This document shows, piece by piece, positions 38,701 to 47,194 of a DNA stretch of 64,000 nt (positions are counted from its first letter, which is position 1; each line of letters begins with the position of its first letter). The notes below the pieces were generated by a model. That model did not search any database. It was not told where the DNA came from and was given only the letters and a program-made list of their open reading frames with translations. The translations under genes and the position numbers were made by a program. Location of the stretch: assembly GCA_023213315.1 (NCBI GenBank), contig JAKCPI010000389.1, positions 1 to 64,000 on the forward strand. The letters are read 5' to 3'. The DNA is from Euborellia annulipes (taxonomy: Eukaryota; Arthropoda; Insecta; Dermaptera; Anisolabididae).

Positions 38701-41700
38701 GTAATTGTTCTTAATGAACAAAAGTCCGCACCTGCAGTGGCGTAGTGAGCTTAACTCGCGCCCGGGGCACAATACCTTTTTAGCGCCCCCCCCCCCATTC
38801 GAAAACCATATAATATTATATGTAAAACGTACAAAATTATTCTATTACACTGGCACTAAATTTAAAATATATTTTCCAGAAATCAATCATAATAAAAATA
38901 AAAATTATCCAACAATTTTTTTGTTTTGCTGACCATTTGGCGCCCCTTTGTGAGTAGCGCCCGGGGCATGATGACCCCCCTTGCTCCCCCCTCACTACGC
39001 CACTGCGCACCTGTACCTGCACCTTAATTAAATAGGCGAATGTTTAAAACCAGTGTCTTTTAGAGATTTTGTCCGAAACGTCTCCTTTGGCATTTGGTAT
39101 ACAAAGGCTTTCTTTTCTTGGCTGCTCCTATACTCGCTCTTTCCCAACTTAGATAAGCCTTTTTTTAAAGTAACTTTGTTTTTAGTGTTATTTTAATTTA
39201 TTTAATGACACTTGTATGATTTTGTTTTGATTTTTTTTTTCGATTTTTTTCAAAATTGTCTTTTTCTTCTTTGATTATTTCAAAAGCTATTCATTTTCGA
39301 AATAATGTCAAAGAAAAAACGTTTTAAAATAGAATAACATGACAAAAAAAATGAAAATTTCAAAATTTGTGAAAAAACTTATTAGGTAAAGTGCTACTTC
39401 CAGGTGACGAATTTACTCCAAAAGTTGATAGAAATCTACAATTTTAGTGTAAGGAGTATATACTAAATTTTATCGATCCGGCTGTTTGCGTTTTTAAGCA
39501 ATCGTGTTCACATACACAGACAGACAGACACACACACAGACATAATGCCAAAACTGTTTTTTTTTTTTGACTCAGGGGGGCCTAAAACGTGGAGAAACAT
39601 CAAAATCTCAAAATCGATTTTTTTGACAATAACAATGCTTTCTCTTTATATATTATACTGATAAATCTGATTACAATTTTTTTATTTTATTTCAGAGGAT
39701 ATTCCTGTATATGGTTTCCTACAACGCGGAAGTGTAGGTCCTACGCCGGCTCGTTATATGACACATACCTCGTTTATTATGGGAATTCGAGTAAAACCTC
39801 CTAATTTATCGGATAAATATTCCGGGTTCAATGCTTTAAGATTTGTTACTGAATTAATTCCCGCCACATTAGCTCAACAGGTGAAAAATTCATTTTAATT
39901 ATTGGGTTTCTTATTTCTTAAATATATATTTTTCAGGGTCCCAGTCATTTATCTCCTTTTTGGGCGATTCTCTTCTATTTCACAATGGTTCTTTTTGGCG
40001 TTGGTCAGCAATTAGCCATTTGGCATTGCGTAATCACAGGAATTATGGCTATCAATTCAAAAAATCTACGAGGCTGGGAAACTACCATCACTTTCTTCAG
40101 TTGCGCTTGCGGATTTGTTTTGGGCTTACCAATGACCACCGAGGTATAATATCTATTATTAATAGCATTTTATAAGCATGTATCTTCCAATTGAAAACTA
40201 ACAAAGAATAAAAATAAATATTTCTTCTTAATACACAATAAAAATGTTGATTTTACATTTATTTCAGTTCGGCCTGATGATTGTTTTCTTCTTGGATTAT
40301 TGTATTGGTTCCGGATGGTGGTTGATGGTGCTCTACATGTTGGAAATCGCAGCCGTTTTTGTAGTTCGAGGACGACCTTATAATGGAGAAGCAATAGCAT
40401 CAGCCCTTTGGCCCAAAGGCAGAGGCAATCAAAGATCTTCCTGTATTCATGGATGGCTCACTCCTCTTCTTGTCTTCAATTGGAATGTTATTCTTCCCGT
40501 TGCTCTTATGGTGAGAGTTACAAGTCAATTTAAAAGCAAATAAGTTCTATTTTCAAAGTGTTTGTTGAATTTCCTCCAAAGACCTCAAAAATAATTCTTA
40601 TTACATATTAGCGAGATGGATAGCTGAATCAATATGTAGTAGAATCAATAAAAGGTCAAGCAGCTTTGTTTATATCTTTATTATAGAACCCATAGCGACG
40701 TTTCGGTCGACTATGCGACCATCTTTATGTCTAGGGTTCAATCACTAGAAAAACCCATTTACATTCTTTGACAGACATTTCATAAAATTCATAACGATCT
40801 AACAGATATAATGCATTCTTCGCCAAAGACAATATGAAATGACTGTCAAAGAACGTATGAGGGATTTTCTGTTGACTGTACCCTAGACATGAAGATGGTC
40901 GCATAGTCGACCGAAATGTCTATGGGTTCTATAATAAAGAAATAAACATAGCTGCTTGGCCTTTTATTTACTCTAATTAAAGGGAATAATTTATAAGTAA
41001 AAACTATGACATTTGTTTTTTAATGTATATTTCTACATTACACAAACAATCAAAATAAAAAATATATTTATAATTTAATCATAGTATTAACTACTAAATT
41101 AGAAGGAAATGTATATTTATTTACTACTACATCATAAAAAATCAAAATGAATAATGCCATTAAGTAGGAAGAAAAATTTATTCATTTAACCCGAACGCGT
41201 TTATTTAGAGTGGTGATTACCCGCCCATAATTTTTTTCATGGCCTTCAAAGCCCGCCCAGCCAGGCCCGCGGGCCCCCACGCATCGCGGGTTTTGAGGGG
41301 GTGTAAGTTACGCCACTGTATGTATGTGATATTAATTTAACACTAAAGGATAGAGACACTGATTTCAAAATTATTTATTTAACAAATGAGTGAATTTGTT
41401 ATTTGTTGGTGGGCCAAACGCCGCATGGCCCCCGGGAATGACTTGTCAAGTCCGAATAGAGATATTCATTAAATATTAATATCTTATTCAAATATATAGA
41501 CCTCGAAAAGTATTTAAATAAATTATTTATTGTGTGTGTACAAGAGATACAAAACCATTCAGATGAATAATAGTAATTAATAATTTATCATTTACCTCTC
41601 TTTTAAATATTGGAGTGTAGAATAGGGCCGACGATAGGCATTTTACACTGGCTAAGATTCTTCTGTCTTCTGCTCCTATCCTTAATTCCTCAGCACAATA

Positions 41701-43625
41701 AACTTTTCACGATTATAAAAAATACATATATAAAATAGATGATTTTCTTAAACACAAATTTAAAAAATATGAACAATTTAATTGTGAATGCACTTTTCTT
41801 CTTTCACTTTTTAACTAACTACTGAAGTCAAAACAACAATGGGGAATTGCTATATTTTTTCTTTTGTTGGCGGACTCTTTGAATTCCGTCAACTCTATGG
41901 AGAAAGAATATGATAAACTTGATAGCATGCCACTAAGATTATCTTTTTAAATAATTAATAATTAATTTTAAAAAATTTTAAAATTATTACTAGGCTTAAA
42001 TATTAAAAATCTCTTCTAGTATTTAAAAATATTTTCAAAAACTTCGGAATAAAACTTTTAATTTTTTTTTTTCATGTCACACCGTTTAACTGTTTTGTAA
42101 TTTTATTTTATTTTATTTTTTTTAAGGGTGTTCTGTTCATGGGGGATTTTTCCTTTTATTTGGCACTACCAAAACTTAAGAGTCCATTTTTACAGAAATA
42201 CTCAAAAAGTTTCCTGTTCATTTGTTTTAAATTTTTGCGTCGAAAGCGCCATAGCGTTAGAAAGAGATAGCAGCCATAGTGCTAGAAAGGAAAGGGAACG
42301 AATATATGTGGTGGGGACAGTGAAATCCCTTCTACTCTGCACTCACACCATTGCGTAGATATATCTCCATTATTTTTCGAATGGGCTCAAATCATTTTGG
42401 TTCTCCTCCAAACAACAAAACAGACATTCTCAAACCCCCTCCATGGGGACATTACTCCCCCTCGCGGGGCTTATTTTCGAGACGACAACGCTCTTTAGCG
42501 GTGACAGAAGGAACTAGAAATTTGTCGAATGGCGGGTGGCTTACAATTTATAATTATTAAGTTATTAATAATATCAATATAATCATATTTTCAAGTATTA
42601 AGTGAACGTATGCAAATTTAGAGAAAAAATTCTCAAAACCTGTAACAGACAGGGGTAGCCAGAAATGTTTTATGGAGTGGTTCAGGAGGATTTGCTCCCC
42701 TGCATATTCCTCGTTTGAAATTTTATAATTCCAGAGTTTATTTAATAAAAATTATTTTAAATTTTTTTAAGCTAGAGCAAATTATTATATTTTTTGTATT
42801 ATAGAGCTTAAAAATCTAGTCATAGCTTGGGTCCAATGGGGGGGTTTGAACCCCCCAAATTTATAGCAAACGTAAGATATATTTTTTAAATAAAAGATAA
42901 TCTTATTATTTTCTTTATTTCAGGTATTATGCGTCGCAGTTTTCAAAAATAGCAATTTCCGAGAATTATACTCATGGCGTCGTCTTGCATTTAATTACTG
43001 GCCAGTTTGGGCCCAAAAGATTGGAAGTTTACTTCAAATGTTTATATTACTAACACCTGTTGTCGTGGCTTTTATTCAAACATGGAGATATCTTTCAAAA
43101 GGACCTCCTGATATCTTGGATAGAATCACACTTCTCTATCGTCCAAATGACAACGACCAGCAATCAAGAGATAATGGTGGTACGATTCAACGGCATCCCA
43201 CTATCACAATAATTTCAACCTCGGCAGAGAATCCTACAACAACAACGACAACCAACGGACATCAGCTGACCGCCGCCGAAGATCCACCCCCAAAATACAC
43301 ACCTCCACCCAGTTATACAACAGCAACAGGTGCGAGACTTGCCAAGATGCTTCGGCAAAGTATCAGAAGGAGTGTTCGCCGAATCGCTGGAGTTCTTGGA
43401 GAGGCATCTGGTCGATCCTCGTCAACGGCACATAACTCCACTCCGGCAGTCCCTCCTCCTGATTATGCCGATGTCTTGGTAGAAATGAGACCGACCGGGG
43501 ATCGCCCAATCATTACTGCAGCTGAAGTTGCTCAGATATTAAGAAGTTCAATGCGGCGACCGACGACAACATCCTCAACAAATAACAACAAGACTGATGC
43601 TTCCGTTGCTGTGATAACGCCTTAA
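7416..43625 (+). CDS. bdg: SLC6-fold (neurotransmitter-symporter family) membrane protein, bedraggled-like; 5' incomplete
   Basis: Eleven exons join with matching phases: 7416-7751, 9059-9319, 34360-34601, 34772-35010, 36281-36575, 36651-36823, 38118-38343, 39696-39880, 39937-40143, 40268-40510 and 42924-43625 (stop). All have AG/GT borders, and together they give about 1035 residues. Exons 1-2 encode a Pro/Ser-rich cytosolic N-terminus. The core has about 12 hydrophobic segments. TM1 carries GLFNVSRF, the counterpart of the family's GNVWRF motif; later come YGKVVF (TM5), FVTELIPATL and GLPMTTE (TM9), all SLC6 landmarks. NHT in the extracellular loop of exon 5 is a possible glycosylation site. 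The C-terminal exon ends in a Thr/Pro-rich tail with Arg-rich helices. The Na2-site LDS/SS motif of TM8 is not visible (FGVGQQ instead), so ion coupling is doubtful. The long N-terminus plus divergent core points to the arthropod orphan transporter bedraggled; the subfamily name is from memory of the family. The start exon is missing. Confidence 0.85.
8428..8706. repeat. Inverted repeat with CCGAAACGTCGG motif
   Basis: Arms share GAAATGAGCAAAGCAGCTAG and GCATATGAGAGCATCTT with their complements. The right arm has AAAGATG, a spacer and GACCGAAACGTCGG, a worn version of the hammerhead-like core. Confidence 0.75.
8722..8996. repeat. Near-perfect palindrome with CTGAAGATGG cores in each arm
   Basis: Arms of about 120 bases (ATAGGAAAGGAACGTGCAGT to the centre near 8858). 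Each carries CTGAAGATGG, a spacer and CCGAAAC or its worn form. It directly follows the 8428-8706 repeat. Confidence 0.85.
9059..9319 (+). CDS. second N-terminal exon, Pro/Ser-rich (part of the SLC6 gene)
   Basis: The acceptor is TGTTGCAG and the donor AACAG/gtatgtg. The text reads SSTPPVPSAPLG, then a PPPPPPAPPL tract, then a Ser-rich acidic segment SSDSSSSSEE. It enters and leaves in phase 2, and the exon at 34360 starts in the matching phase with the same Gly/Ser-rich character, so the join across a 25 kb intron is well supported though not proven. GC content is clearly above the flanking introns. Confidence 0.78.
10650..10902. mobile_element. pogo/Tigger-like MITE
   Basis: Ends CAGCAGAACCTCGCTTA and its inverted partner (TAAGCGAGGTTCTACTG), flanked by TA on each side (10648, 10903). 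Inside, CTCGTTATGCGAA repeats several times. The terminus fits pogo-group Tc1/mariner MITEs. Confidence 0.75.
12560..12990 (+). mobile_element. CTGGTGTGAC-family element, truncated at the right
   Basis: Hairpin head (CATCTGGTGTGATGG to GACACACGAG) and the body through ACACACAGACAGACCATGG, then the match stops without the GGTAAGAG end. Confidence 0.65.
13535..13810 (+). mobile_element. Related repeat, second subfamily, with (CA)n
   Basis: GATAGAAATCTACAATTTTA, a (CA)n run, AGACATAATGCCAAAA and AACATCAAAATCTC, closing CTATACGAGAAAGTAAAAA. A second copy is at 39375-39650, interrupted only by point changes. Confidence 0.7.
14095..14348 (+). mobile_element. tRNA-derived SINE, full length
   Basis: Starts CCCTCGGGGCATGGCG; B box GGTTCGGACCC; central CCAAATGGC hairpin; TGTGTGTGAG tail; poly-A. 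Flanked by AAATATGAATATA (14082-14094, 14349-14361). Confidence 0.88.
14706..14761 (+). mobile_element. 3' stub of a non-LTR retrotransposon with (AAG)n tail
   Basis: CGCCGACCCCGCACTGCGGG, then AATAATGGCGAGGAC and AAG repeats, flanked by a perfect 15-base duplication ATTGTTAGAAAAGAC. Severe 5' truncation with a simple-repeat tail is typical of LINE insertion. Confidence 0.78.
14929..15063 (+). mobile_element. 5'-truncated SINE (tail half)
   Basis: Only the tail half is present (ACGGTTATCGTCAAAGTC, then GTTGCCGAAAAGACTG and A-tail), yet it has its own duplication AAATTTCATATTTT on both sides. So it inserted already truncated, as in LINE-driven retrotransposition. Confidence 0.8.
16575..16705 (-). 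mobile_element. SINE, second tail type
   Basis: AAGGTCTTTTTCGGCATC, then GGCCATTTAGACCCCATCCC, then CGCTTGGGACGGGAAGCGAA: reverse complement of the family at 6480. The head is worn. Confidence 0.7.
17996..18183 (+). mobile_element. SINE fragment in the left arm of the foldback element
   Basis: A SINE head piece (CCAACGTCGCGGGGTTGGG) is followed by T, G and A homopolymers. ACCGTAAAACT flanks it on both sides, a target duplication. The homopolymer part may be sequencing noise. Confidence 0.55.
18590..18700 (+). mobile_element. SINE body, second tail type
   Basis: CGATTCCCGTCCCAAGCGAG, then GGGTTGGGGTCTAAATGG and GATGCTGAAAAACC. It lies in the centre of the foldback element. Confidence 0.6.
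19037..19313 (+). mobile_element. tRNA-derived SINE, full length
   Basis: tRNA-like head with A-box-like GTGTAGAGGTTTGCGTGC and B box GGTTCGGACCC, a central hairpin (CCATTTGGATACCAAATGGC), a TGTGTGAATG-rich tail and poly-A. Duplication AAGTTAATTTTTG on both sides (19024-19036, 19314-19326). It interrupts the right arm of the foldback element. Confidence 0.88.
19865..20109 (+). promoter_or_regulatory. Candidate internal promoter and first exon inside the 25 kb intron
   Basis: A GC-rich island with several CpGs (GCGTCGGCGC, GCTGCGCGCTGCGC) stands out sharply from AT-rich repeats. Around 20035-20050 it has three overlapping arthropod Inr-like motifs (GTCAGTGTCAGTGTCAC). An ATG at 20071 opens 13 codons that run straight into CTG/gtaagc, a strong donor at 20110. 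As coding sequence it would leave phase 0, which does not fit the exon at 34360 (frame stops at once). It must therefore be non-coding, splice to an exon I have not seen, or belong to another transcript. Function is inferred from composition and motifs only. Confidence 0.4.
20388..20555 (-). mobile_element. SINE, second tail type with head
   Basis: GGTCTTTTTCGGCATCG, TTTAGACCCCGTGCC, GGAACGGGAATCGAAACC, then GCATGCTAACCACTACACC: body plus reverse-oriented tRNA-like head. It lies 280 bases after the candidate internal exon at 20109. Confidence 0.7.
20975..21045 (-). mobile_element. tRNA-like SINE head fragment, different family
   Basis: The minus strand reads a B box (GAGTTCGAGTCCGG) after an anticodon-arm-like stretch. 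Arms do not fold as a full tRNA, so it is a pseudo-tRNA or SINE head. Confidence 0.4.
22016..22200. mobile_element. hAT-type MITE, GGGCGTAACTAG family
   Basis: Ends CATGAGCGTAACTAG and CTAGTTACGCCCATA are inverted repeats. The 8-bp duplication CAAGTTGT is perfect (22008-22015, 22201-22208). Long G and C runs inside could pair with each other. Confidence 0.82.
23311..23884 (-). mobile_element. CTGGTGTGAC-family element, minus strand
   Basis: Starts TTTCTCTTACCTACATATG and ends in the hairpin ACCAGTCACACCAG. Same body as 4768-5430, shorter because the (CA)n part is small. Confidence 0.7.
25038..25323 (+). mobile_element. tRNA-derived SINE, full length
   Basis: Same family as 14095: head with B box GGTTCGGACCC, CCAAATGGC hairpin, TGTGTGTATG tail, poly-A of about 40. 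Flanked by AACCTAAAAGTA and AACCTAAAAAGTA. Confidence 0.85.
26228..26381 (-). mobile_element. Retroposed fragment, minus strand, with target duplication
   Basis: AATAGTCATTAAATA lies on both sides (26213-26227, 26382-26396). The insert opens with T-rich TTTATTTATTAGGCCGGGAG, the reverse of a tailed 3' end. Confidence 0.65.
26826..26880 (-). repeat. Solo copy of the CTGAAGATGG-CCGAAAC motif
   Basis: Minus strand: CTGAAGATGGTCCC, loop, GAGACCGAAACGTTAG. No opposite arm is seen nearby; a CTGGTGTGAC-family fragment follows at 26945. Confidence 0.6.
27545..27780 (+). repeat. Dispersed repeat shared with 56160-56450
   Basis: AATAGCCGGGCAACAAATGA-type core and CAATTCGAGAAAAGGCG occur here and, inverted and rearranged, at 56240-56440. 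Part of an unclassified family. Confidence 0.55.
28566..29460. mobile_element. Long palindrome centred on a tRNA-like B box
   Basis: Arms of about 320 bases (without the MITE) share TTGAAATTAAAATTTCAT, GCAACCTCGCAAGAGAGG and the stretch before AGATAGCAAGTTTGCGAG. Around 29117-29190 lies GCACCCCCTGGAGTCG, then GGTTCGACTCC and GGGGGTGCAA, a tRNA-like module; a second copy is at 29510-29600. Confidence 0.82.
28655..28912. mobile_element. hAT-type MITE, CAGGGGCGTATATA family
   Basis: Ends CAGGGGCGTATATA and TATATACGCCCCTG, with flanking ATTCGTCT and ATGCGTCT (one change). It interrupts the left arm of the 28566-29460 palindrome; the uninterrupted right arm shows the empty site. Confidence 0.85.
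29669..29826. repeat. Small palindrome
   Basis: Perfect or near-perfect arms of about 50 bases beginning ATCGTAAGAGTGGATAGAAT, around a short centre containing GCCGAAATATACGG. Confidence 0.85.
31530..31803. repeat. Inverted repeat with hammerhead-like core
   Basis: Ends AAAAAGCTTTATATTTTGTT and its complement. The minus strand carries TTGAGGATGAT, a loop, CATCCGAAACGTTCG, with TTGC before and GCAA after able to pair. The right arm keeps only a worn core. Confidence 0.65.
32444..32506 (-). ncRNA. Candidate type I hammerhead-like ribozyme
   Basis: Minus strand: ACAAATT, loop, TGTC, CGAGGA core, a GACCGC / GCGCTC hairpin with one mismatch, GAAACATC, then GACA, loop, AATTTGT. The outer strands pair as 4 + 7 base pairs. 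One core base is missing (CGAGGA rather than CTGANGA), so activity is doubtful. The partner on the plus strand is near 32975-33022. Confidence 0.4.
32582..32879 (+). mobile_element. tRNA-derived SINE inside a hammerhead-like inverted repeat
   Basis: Head GGCGTAGCTGGTAGCGCG, B box GGTTCGGATCC, an expanded (AT)n tract in the middle, tail and poly-A. Flanked by AATTCATTCA on both sides. It sits in the spacer of the 32403-33072 palindrome. Confidence 0.85.
35596..35805. repeat. Inverted repeat in an SLC6 intron
   Basis: GGCACAAGTGCCTCATGTGC, then GAGTGGAGCTTTGAGTCG and the complements at the other end (CTCAAGGCTCCACTC, GGCACTTGTAGCACC). Likely a MITE; no duplication found. Confidence 0.65.
36936..36976 (-). 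mobile_element. 41-base retroposed 3' stub in an SLC6 intron
   Basis: TAGAAAGACTT flanks a poly-T run plus ATTTATTGGCTGTTGGCC: a tailed 3' end inserted in reverse. It resembles the 26228 stub. Confidence 0.65.
37265..37660. repeat. Array of AAAACGTTTTG-type palindromic motifs
   Basis: AAAACGTTTTG, AAAACATTT and CAAAATGTTTTGCC recur at irregular spacing with two ACGCACACCGATT(G/A)AGC copies (and a third, worn). Looks like a decayed tandem repeat next to a CTGGTGTGAC head. Confidence 0.6.
38575..39155. repeat. Decayed inverted repeat with CCGAAACGTCTCC, carrying a MITE
   Basis: AATGCCAAATGCCGAAGGAG on the left and its complement (CTCCTTTGGCATTTGG) on the right; TTTGTCCGAAACGTC near 39069. The CTGANGA half is lost. 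Confidence 0.65.
38735..39005. mobile_element. hAT-type MITE, CAGTGGCGTAGTGAG family
   Basis: Perfect 15-bp inverted ends (CAGTGGCGTAGTGAG / CTCACTACGCCACTG) and a perfect 8-bp duplication CGCACCTG on both sides. It lies inside a decayed Penelope-like inverted repeat (38575-39155) in an SLC6 intron. Confidence 0.88.
40648..40971. repeat. Inverted repeat with hammerhead-like cores in both arms
   Basis: Arms of about 90 bases (AATAAAAGGTCAAGCAGCTT and complement). Between them is a second inner inverted segment around TTCTTTGACAG. Confidence 0.85.
40686..40739 (-). ncRNA. Candidate hammerhead-like motif, left arm
   Basis: Minus strand: GAACCC outer strand, ATAAAGA (worn core), GGTCG hairpin CGACC, GAAACGTC, then GGGTTC pairing with the outer strand. 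The plus-strand partner at 40880-40927 has ATGAAGA and GAAATGTC. Confidence 0.38.
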
Positions 43626-43752
43626 CCAAAGTGATAACGAGAAACAAAAGTAGTTATTTGTCTTTTTGTCTCTCAAAAAAATGTTACTTGTGGGGAAGAA
43701 TTTTTTTAAAATTAAATACATCATATCACTTTAACAAATAATCTCAGTCACT

Positions 43753-43758
43753 AATAAA
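43753..43758 (+). terminator. AATAAA polyadenylation signal of the SLC6 gene
   Basis: A canonical AATAAA lies 128 bases after the stop codon, on the coding strand, in a plain AT-rich 3'UTR. It is the first exact hexamer downstream of the stop. Cleavage would be expected 10-30 bases later; T-rich sequence follows. Confidence 0.5.
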
Positions 43759-44596
43759 CCAAACTTTATATATGTTGTAAATGTAAACATTTGAAGCTAG
43801 ATTAGAAGTGTAATTTAGAAGAGTTCAACCTTTATATAATTAATTTTTGCCATTTCGATCAAGCCGGTGAGGAATTTTTTTTACTTTTAATTAATATATA
43901 GACATTCTACAGTCTACACTAGCTCAGTATGTTCGGGCCCGGACTAGATGATCGCAAGTTATAGGCTTATATATATAAAAGTCAAACTTAAAAACAAAAA
44001 ATCTTGGGGCAAAACAGTGAGTCAGTCTGTTCATGTCACCAAATTTCCTTAATCTGGCCCTGGGCCAATCTTATTAAATGATCTCATCATTTTTATACTT
44101 AGTTTATTGAAGCGCTCAATAACAAACCTAGTTTAATTATTTTGTTAAATTTGAGAATCCTTGGCGATTGTTTTTCATTTTCATATGTATAATTGAAGGA
44201 TCAGGATGTCATTCGCCGCTGATGGATCTTGGTGAGTAACTATATATATATATAGATAATATATATATATATATATATATATTTTTAAATAAAATAACAA
44301 CTTTTTAAATCACAATGTGGGCCGAAAAAAGCTGAAATAAATAATTTTATTTAAAATATATATATATATTTATATTATCCATATAATATATGGGTAATAT
44401 AAATAGTTATTCACCAAGATCCATGAGCGGCGAATGACATCCTGATCCTTCAATTATACATATGAAAATTAATTATTTTGAAGCTTAATGAGTGATGCCG
44501 AGAGAATTATAGACCGAAACTCCTCAAATTACGTTGATTTTTTGGCAAGGGTGTAGGAAGCTCATTTTACACTCCGCTAACTACTCTTGTAGTGGG

Positions 44597-44657
44597 ATGA
44601 GTTTATTTCCTAATATTTCGAAGGCACAAAGGCTCTTCTTCTTCAGAGGAACCTCAT
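44597..44657 (-). ncRNA. Candidate type I hammerhead-like ribozyme, exact CTGANGA core
   Basis: Minus strand in order: ATGAG, G, TTCCT, CTGAAGA, A, GAAG hairpin CTTC, GAAATATT, AGGAA, spacer ATAAA, CTCAT. The stem I strands pair 5 + 5 base pairs around an internal loop, as in type I hammerheads. One extra A before the inner hairpin departs from the classic core. Confidence 0.48.
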
Positions 44658-44982
44658 TTTACACTCCGCCAACATTATAATAACAGCCAAGGTTTTTTGC
44701 ATCCAAGAAAGCCATTTGTATTCGGTAACTCTTGAGAGCATTCTAATTTGATAATTCTAATACAATTTCATTTATTCATGAATAAATGATTACAATTTCA
44801 TTATTTAATGAAATTGTATTAGAATTATCAAATTAGAATGCTCTCAAGAGTTAGCGAATACAAATGGCTTTCTTGGATGCAAAAACCTTGGCTGTTATTA
44901 TAATGTTAGCGGAGTGTAAAATGAGCATCCTCTGAAGAAAAAGAGCCTTTGTGCCTTCGAAATATTAGGAAATAAACTCATT
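44600..44982. repeat. Inverted repeat with the best-preserved hammerhead-like cores
   Basis: Arms of about 175 bases meet near 44790. Both contain CTGAAGA and GAAATATT in the same order. A separate palindrome (44174-44469) with GGATCAGGATGTCATTCGCC arms lies just to the left. Confidence 0.88.
44921..44981 (+). ncRNA. Candidate type I hammerhead-like ribozyme, mirror copy
   Basis: Plus strand: ATGAG, CA, TCCT, CTGAAGA, spacer hairpin, CGAAATATT, AGGA, AATAAA, CTCAT. Outer pairs are 4 + 5. Same layout as the copy at 44597 in opposite orientation. Confidence 0.47.
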
Positions 44983-47194
44983 TAAGAAAATAAAAAAAAT
45001 TTTTATTTTTGTTTTTCCCTTCCTATAAGTTAAGAATTTTAAAGAAACTTCGAATTTTATTTAAAATAGACAGTGGGGGAAGCATTCAGGTCTCTTTCAC
45101 GCAAAACCAAAGAAAATTGCAAAAATAAGATCAAACAACAAGTAAAAACAAGTAAGATTTTTCACCATTTATTAAAAAGTAGGGAGAGAGAAAATATTCA
45201 TTTATTAAATTTTATCAACTCATGGGATGTGATATTAATGTTGAAGGTTGAACCTTCTCTTGAAAATATATTTATTATATTCCTCTGAAACATTTTTTTG
45301 AGTGAGAAATCTATTATACTGTACATATATATATATATATAATACTTAAAAATTCAACGAATCATAAAATTTTTGAATCAAGTTTCATTATTTCATTCAT
45401 TTCTTTTGAAATTAAATTTTTTTTTTATTTTTTAATTCAATGAACTTGATTTCAAGAATATTAAAAAAAAATAAAATGGATTTTTTAAAAAGAAAAAAAA
45501 TTTACTCATATTCTAATGGAAAATTTGTTTAAGGTATGAAATAATAAACCTTAGAATACTAAAATGTAAACTAAAAAAAAAAAAAAAAATTATTTAATAA
45601 GATCATTTTATAGGCTACCTATTTCATTTAGATAGAAATTCATTTTATTCTGACTGTCAGAGGTCGACTAAAATAAAAATAAAAATTTTTTGAAATATTC
45701 ACAGAGAAAGCATTTAAGAAGTATTTTAAGTTGGTTTTCATTTTTAATTATAAATCACGAGTATGTATAATTTGATTTACATTCCTAAGGCCTCTGCTAA
45801 ATGGAACAAATAAACAAAAATCCTAGCTTCGCTTGTTTTAAATGATTGATTAAAAAATAATATAAAATGAAAAAAATCCATTTCATTTTAAAAAATTAAA
45901 ATCCCTTTTATAAAAGATTAATTTATAATTTTTATAGTAATTAATGTAAGTAATTTATATTTTATAATTTAAGAGTGAATTTAGTAGAGAGAAATAATAT
46001 GAATGTAAGAATATATATATTATATATATATGAAAAAAAAAATGAACTTTTGTTTATATGATGAATGCTGTGAAATAAGTGCTTTATATCTTTTTATAAT
46101 AACTATAAATTATAAATATTTGACCTTATGTAAATATTCAATAAAAAGTTACATTTCTTTTTTATTTTTGCTTAATTTTATTAAATTTTTTTACACCCCT
46201 CTCCCGATTTCTCACTCATGATAAATAATTGGAAAAATTCAACTAAGAATAAACATTTATCTATTTTGAATTTGGGTATGAAAATATTCTTATTTTGGTG
46301 AGCAGAAAAATGTATTCGGTCAGCCAAAATGGCTAATTGTTTAGCAAGTTATAGCGAGCAAACATTTCTAAATCAATCAGCAATCAATTAATGTCATTCT
46401 GGTCTGCTCTAAAATTTTTTAGGTTGCCTTAATATGCAAGCTGCATTAAGTGATCCAAATTTAATCAAATTTTGGTAAGCAATCATAGGTCAGCAAAATA
46501 TATATATATAAATCAAATCGAATTCCCAGCCGAGAATTCCGTAAGTTGCTTCAATATTTGCTAACAAAATCTTTGTATACTGACCAAAAATTTACTTGCT
46601 TTGAATTTTGCAAAGCATGCGTTACATCTCACTATATGTAAGAGCCCTAATAAGTCAAAAAGGACTAGTTATATTTAAGAAGAATCTATATTGTTCCAAA
46701 TTTAATTGTAAAATAAAAAACTAATTTTGCCTTGATTAAGACAGTAGGAGGTGGGTTATGCCTCCTTGTCCTCTTTTGTAGAAAAGAAAAGATAAGAAAA
46801 TAATAGTCTATATATATATGAAATGAAGTTTAAATTTATTTTTAAAAAAAAGGAACTCCTAAAAGGATACATAGGATAATTAATAACAAATTTTCTCGTA
46901 TAACGATATTTTTTATAATTTATTTACAAAAAAGTGAATTTTTTAAATCTTGGAAATGAAAATGAACAATGACAAAAACGCATTATCCATATCATATTTA
47001 TCTATCATTCACACAAAACATTCATTCACGCATAAATTATGGACAAGAAAAGAATCAAAAGTAGACTAAAATCATTCCAAAATGTGAGAAATGTGTCGGA
47101 ATGATTTTGGAGTACTTTCAAATCTGAGCGAATAAATTAAAGAAAGAGAGGATTAAAAAAGTCTCAGTCAGTCGGAATTTAGGGCAGCTTTAAA

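Larger units (their letters stand above)
43780..47150. other. Intergenic DNA between the SLC6 gene and BiP
   Basis: Convergent genes end on both sides. Contents are a 44174-44469 palindrome around AT dinucleotides, the 44600-44982 hammerhead-like inverted repeat and long AT-rich DNA with short ORFs that look random. I see no gene from 45000 to 47150, except that the BiP 3'UTR must end in the last few hundred bases. Confidence 0.6.
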
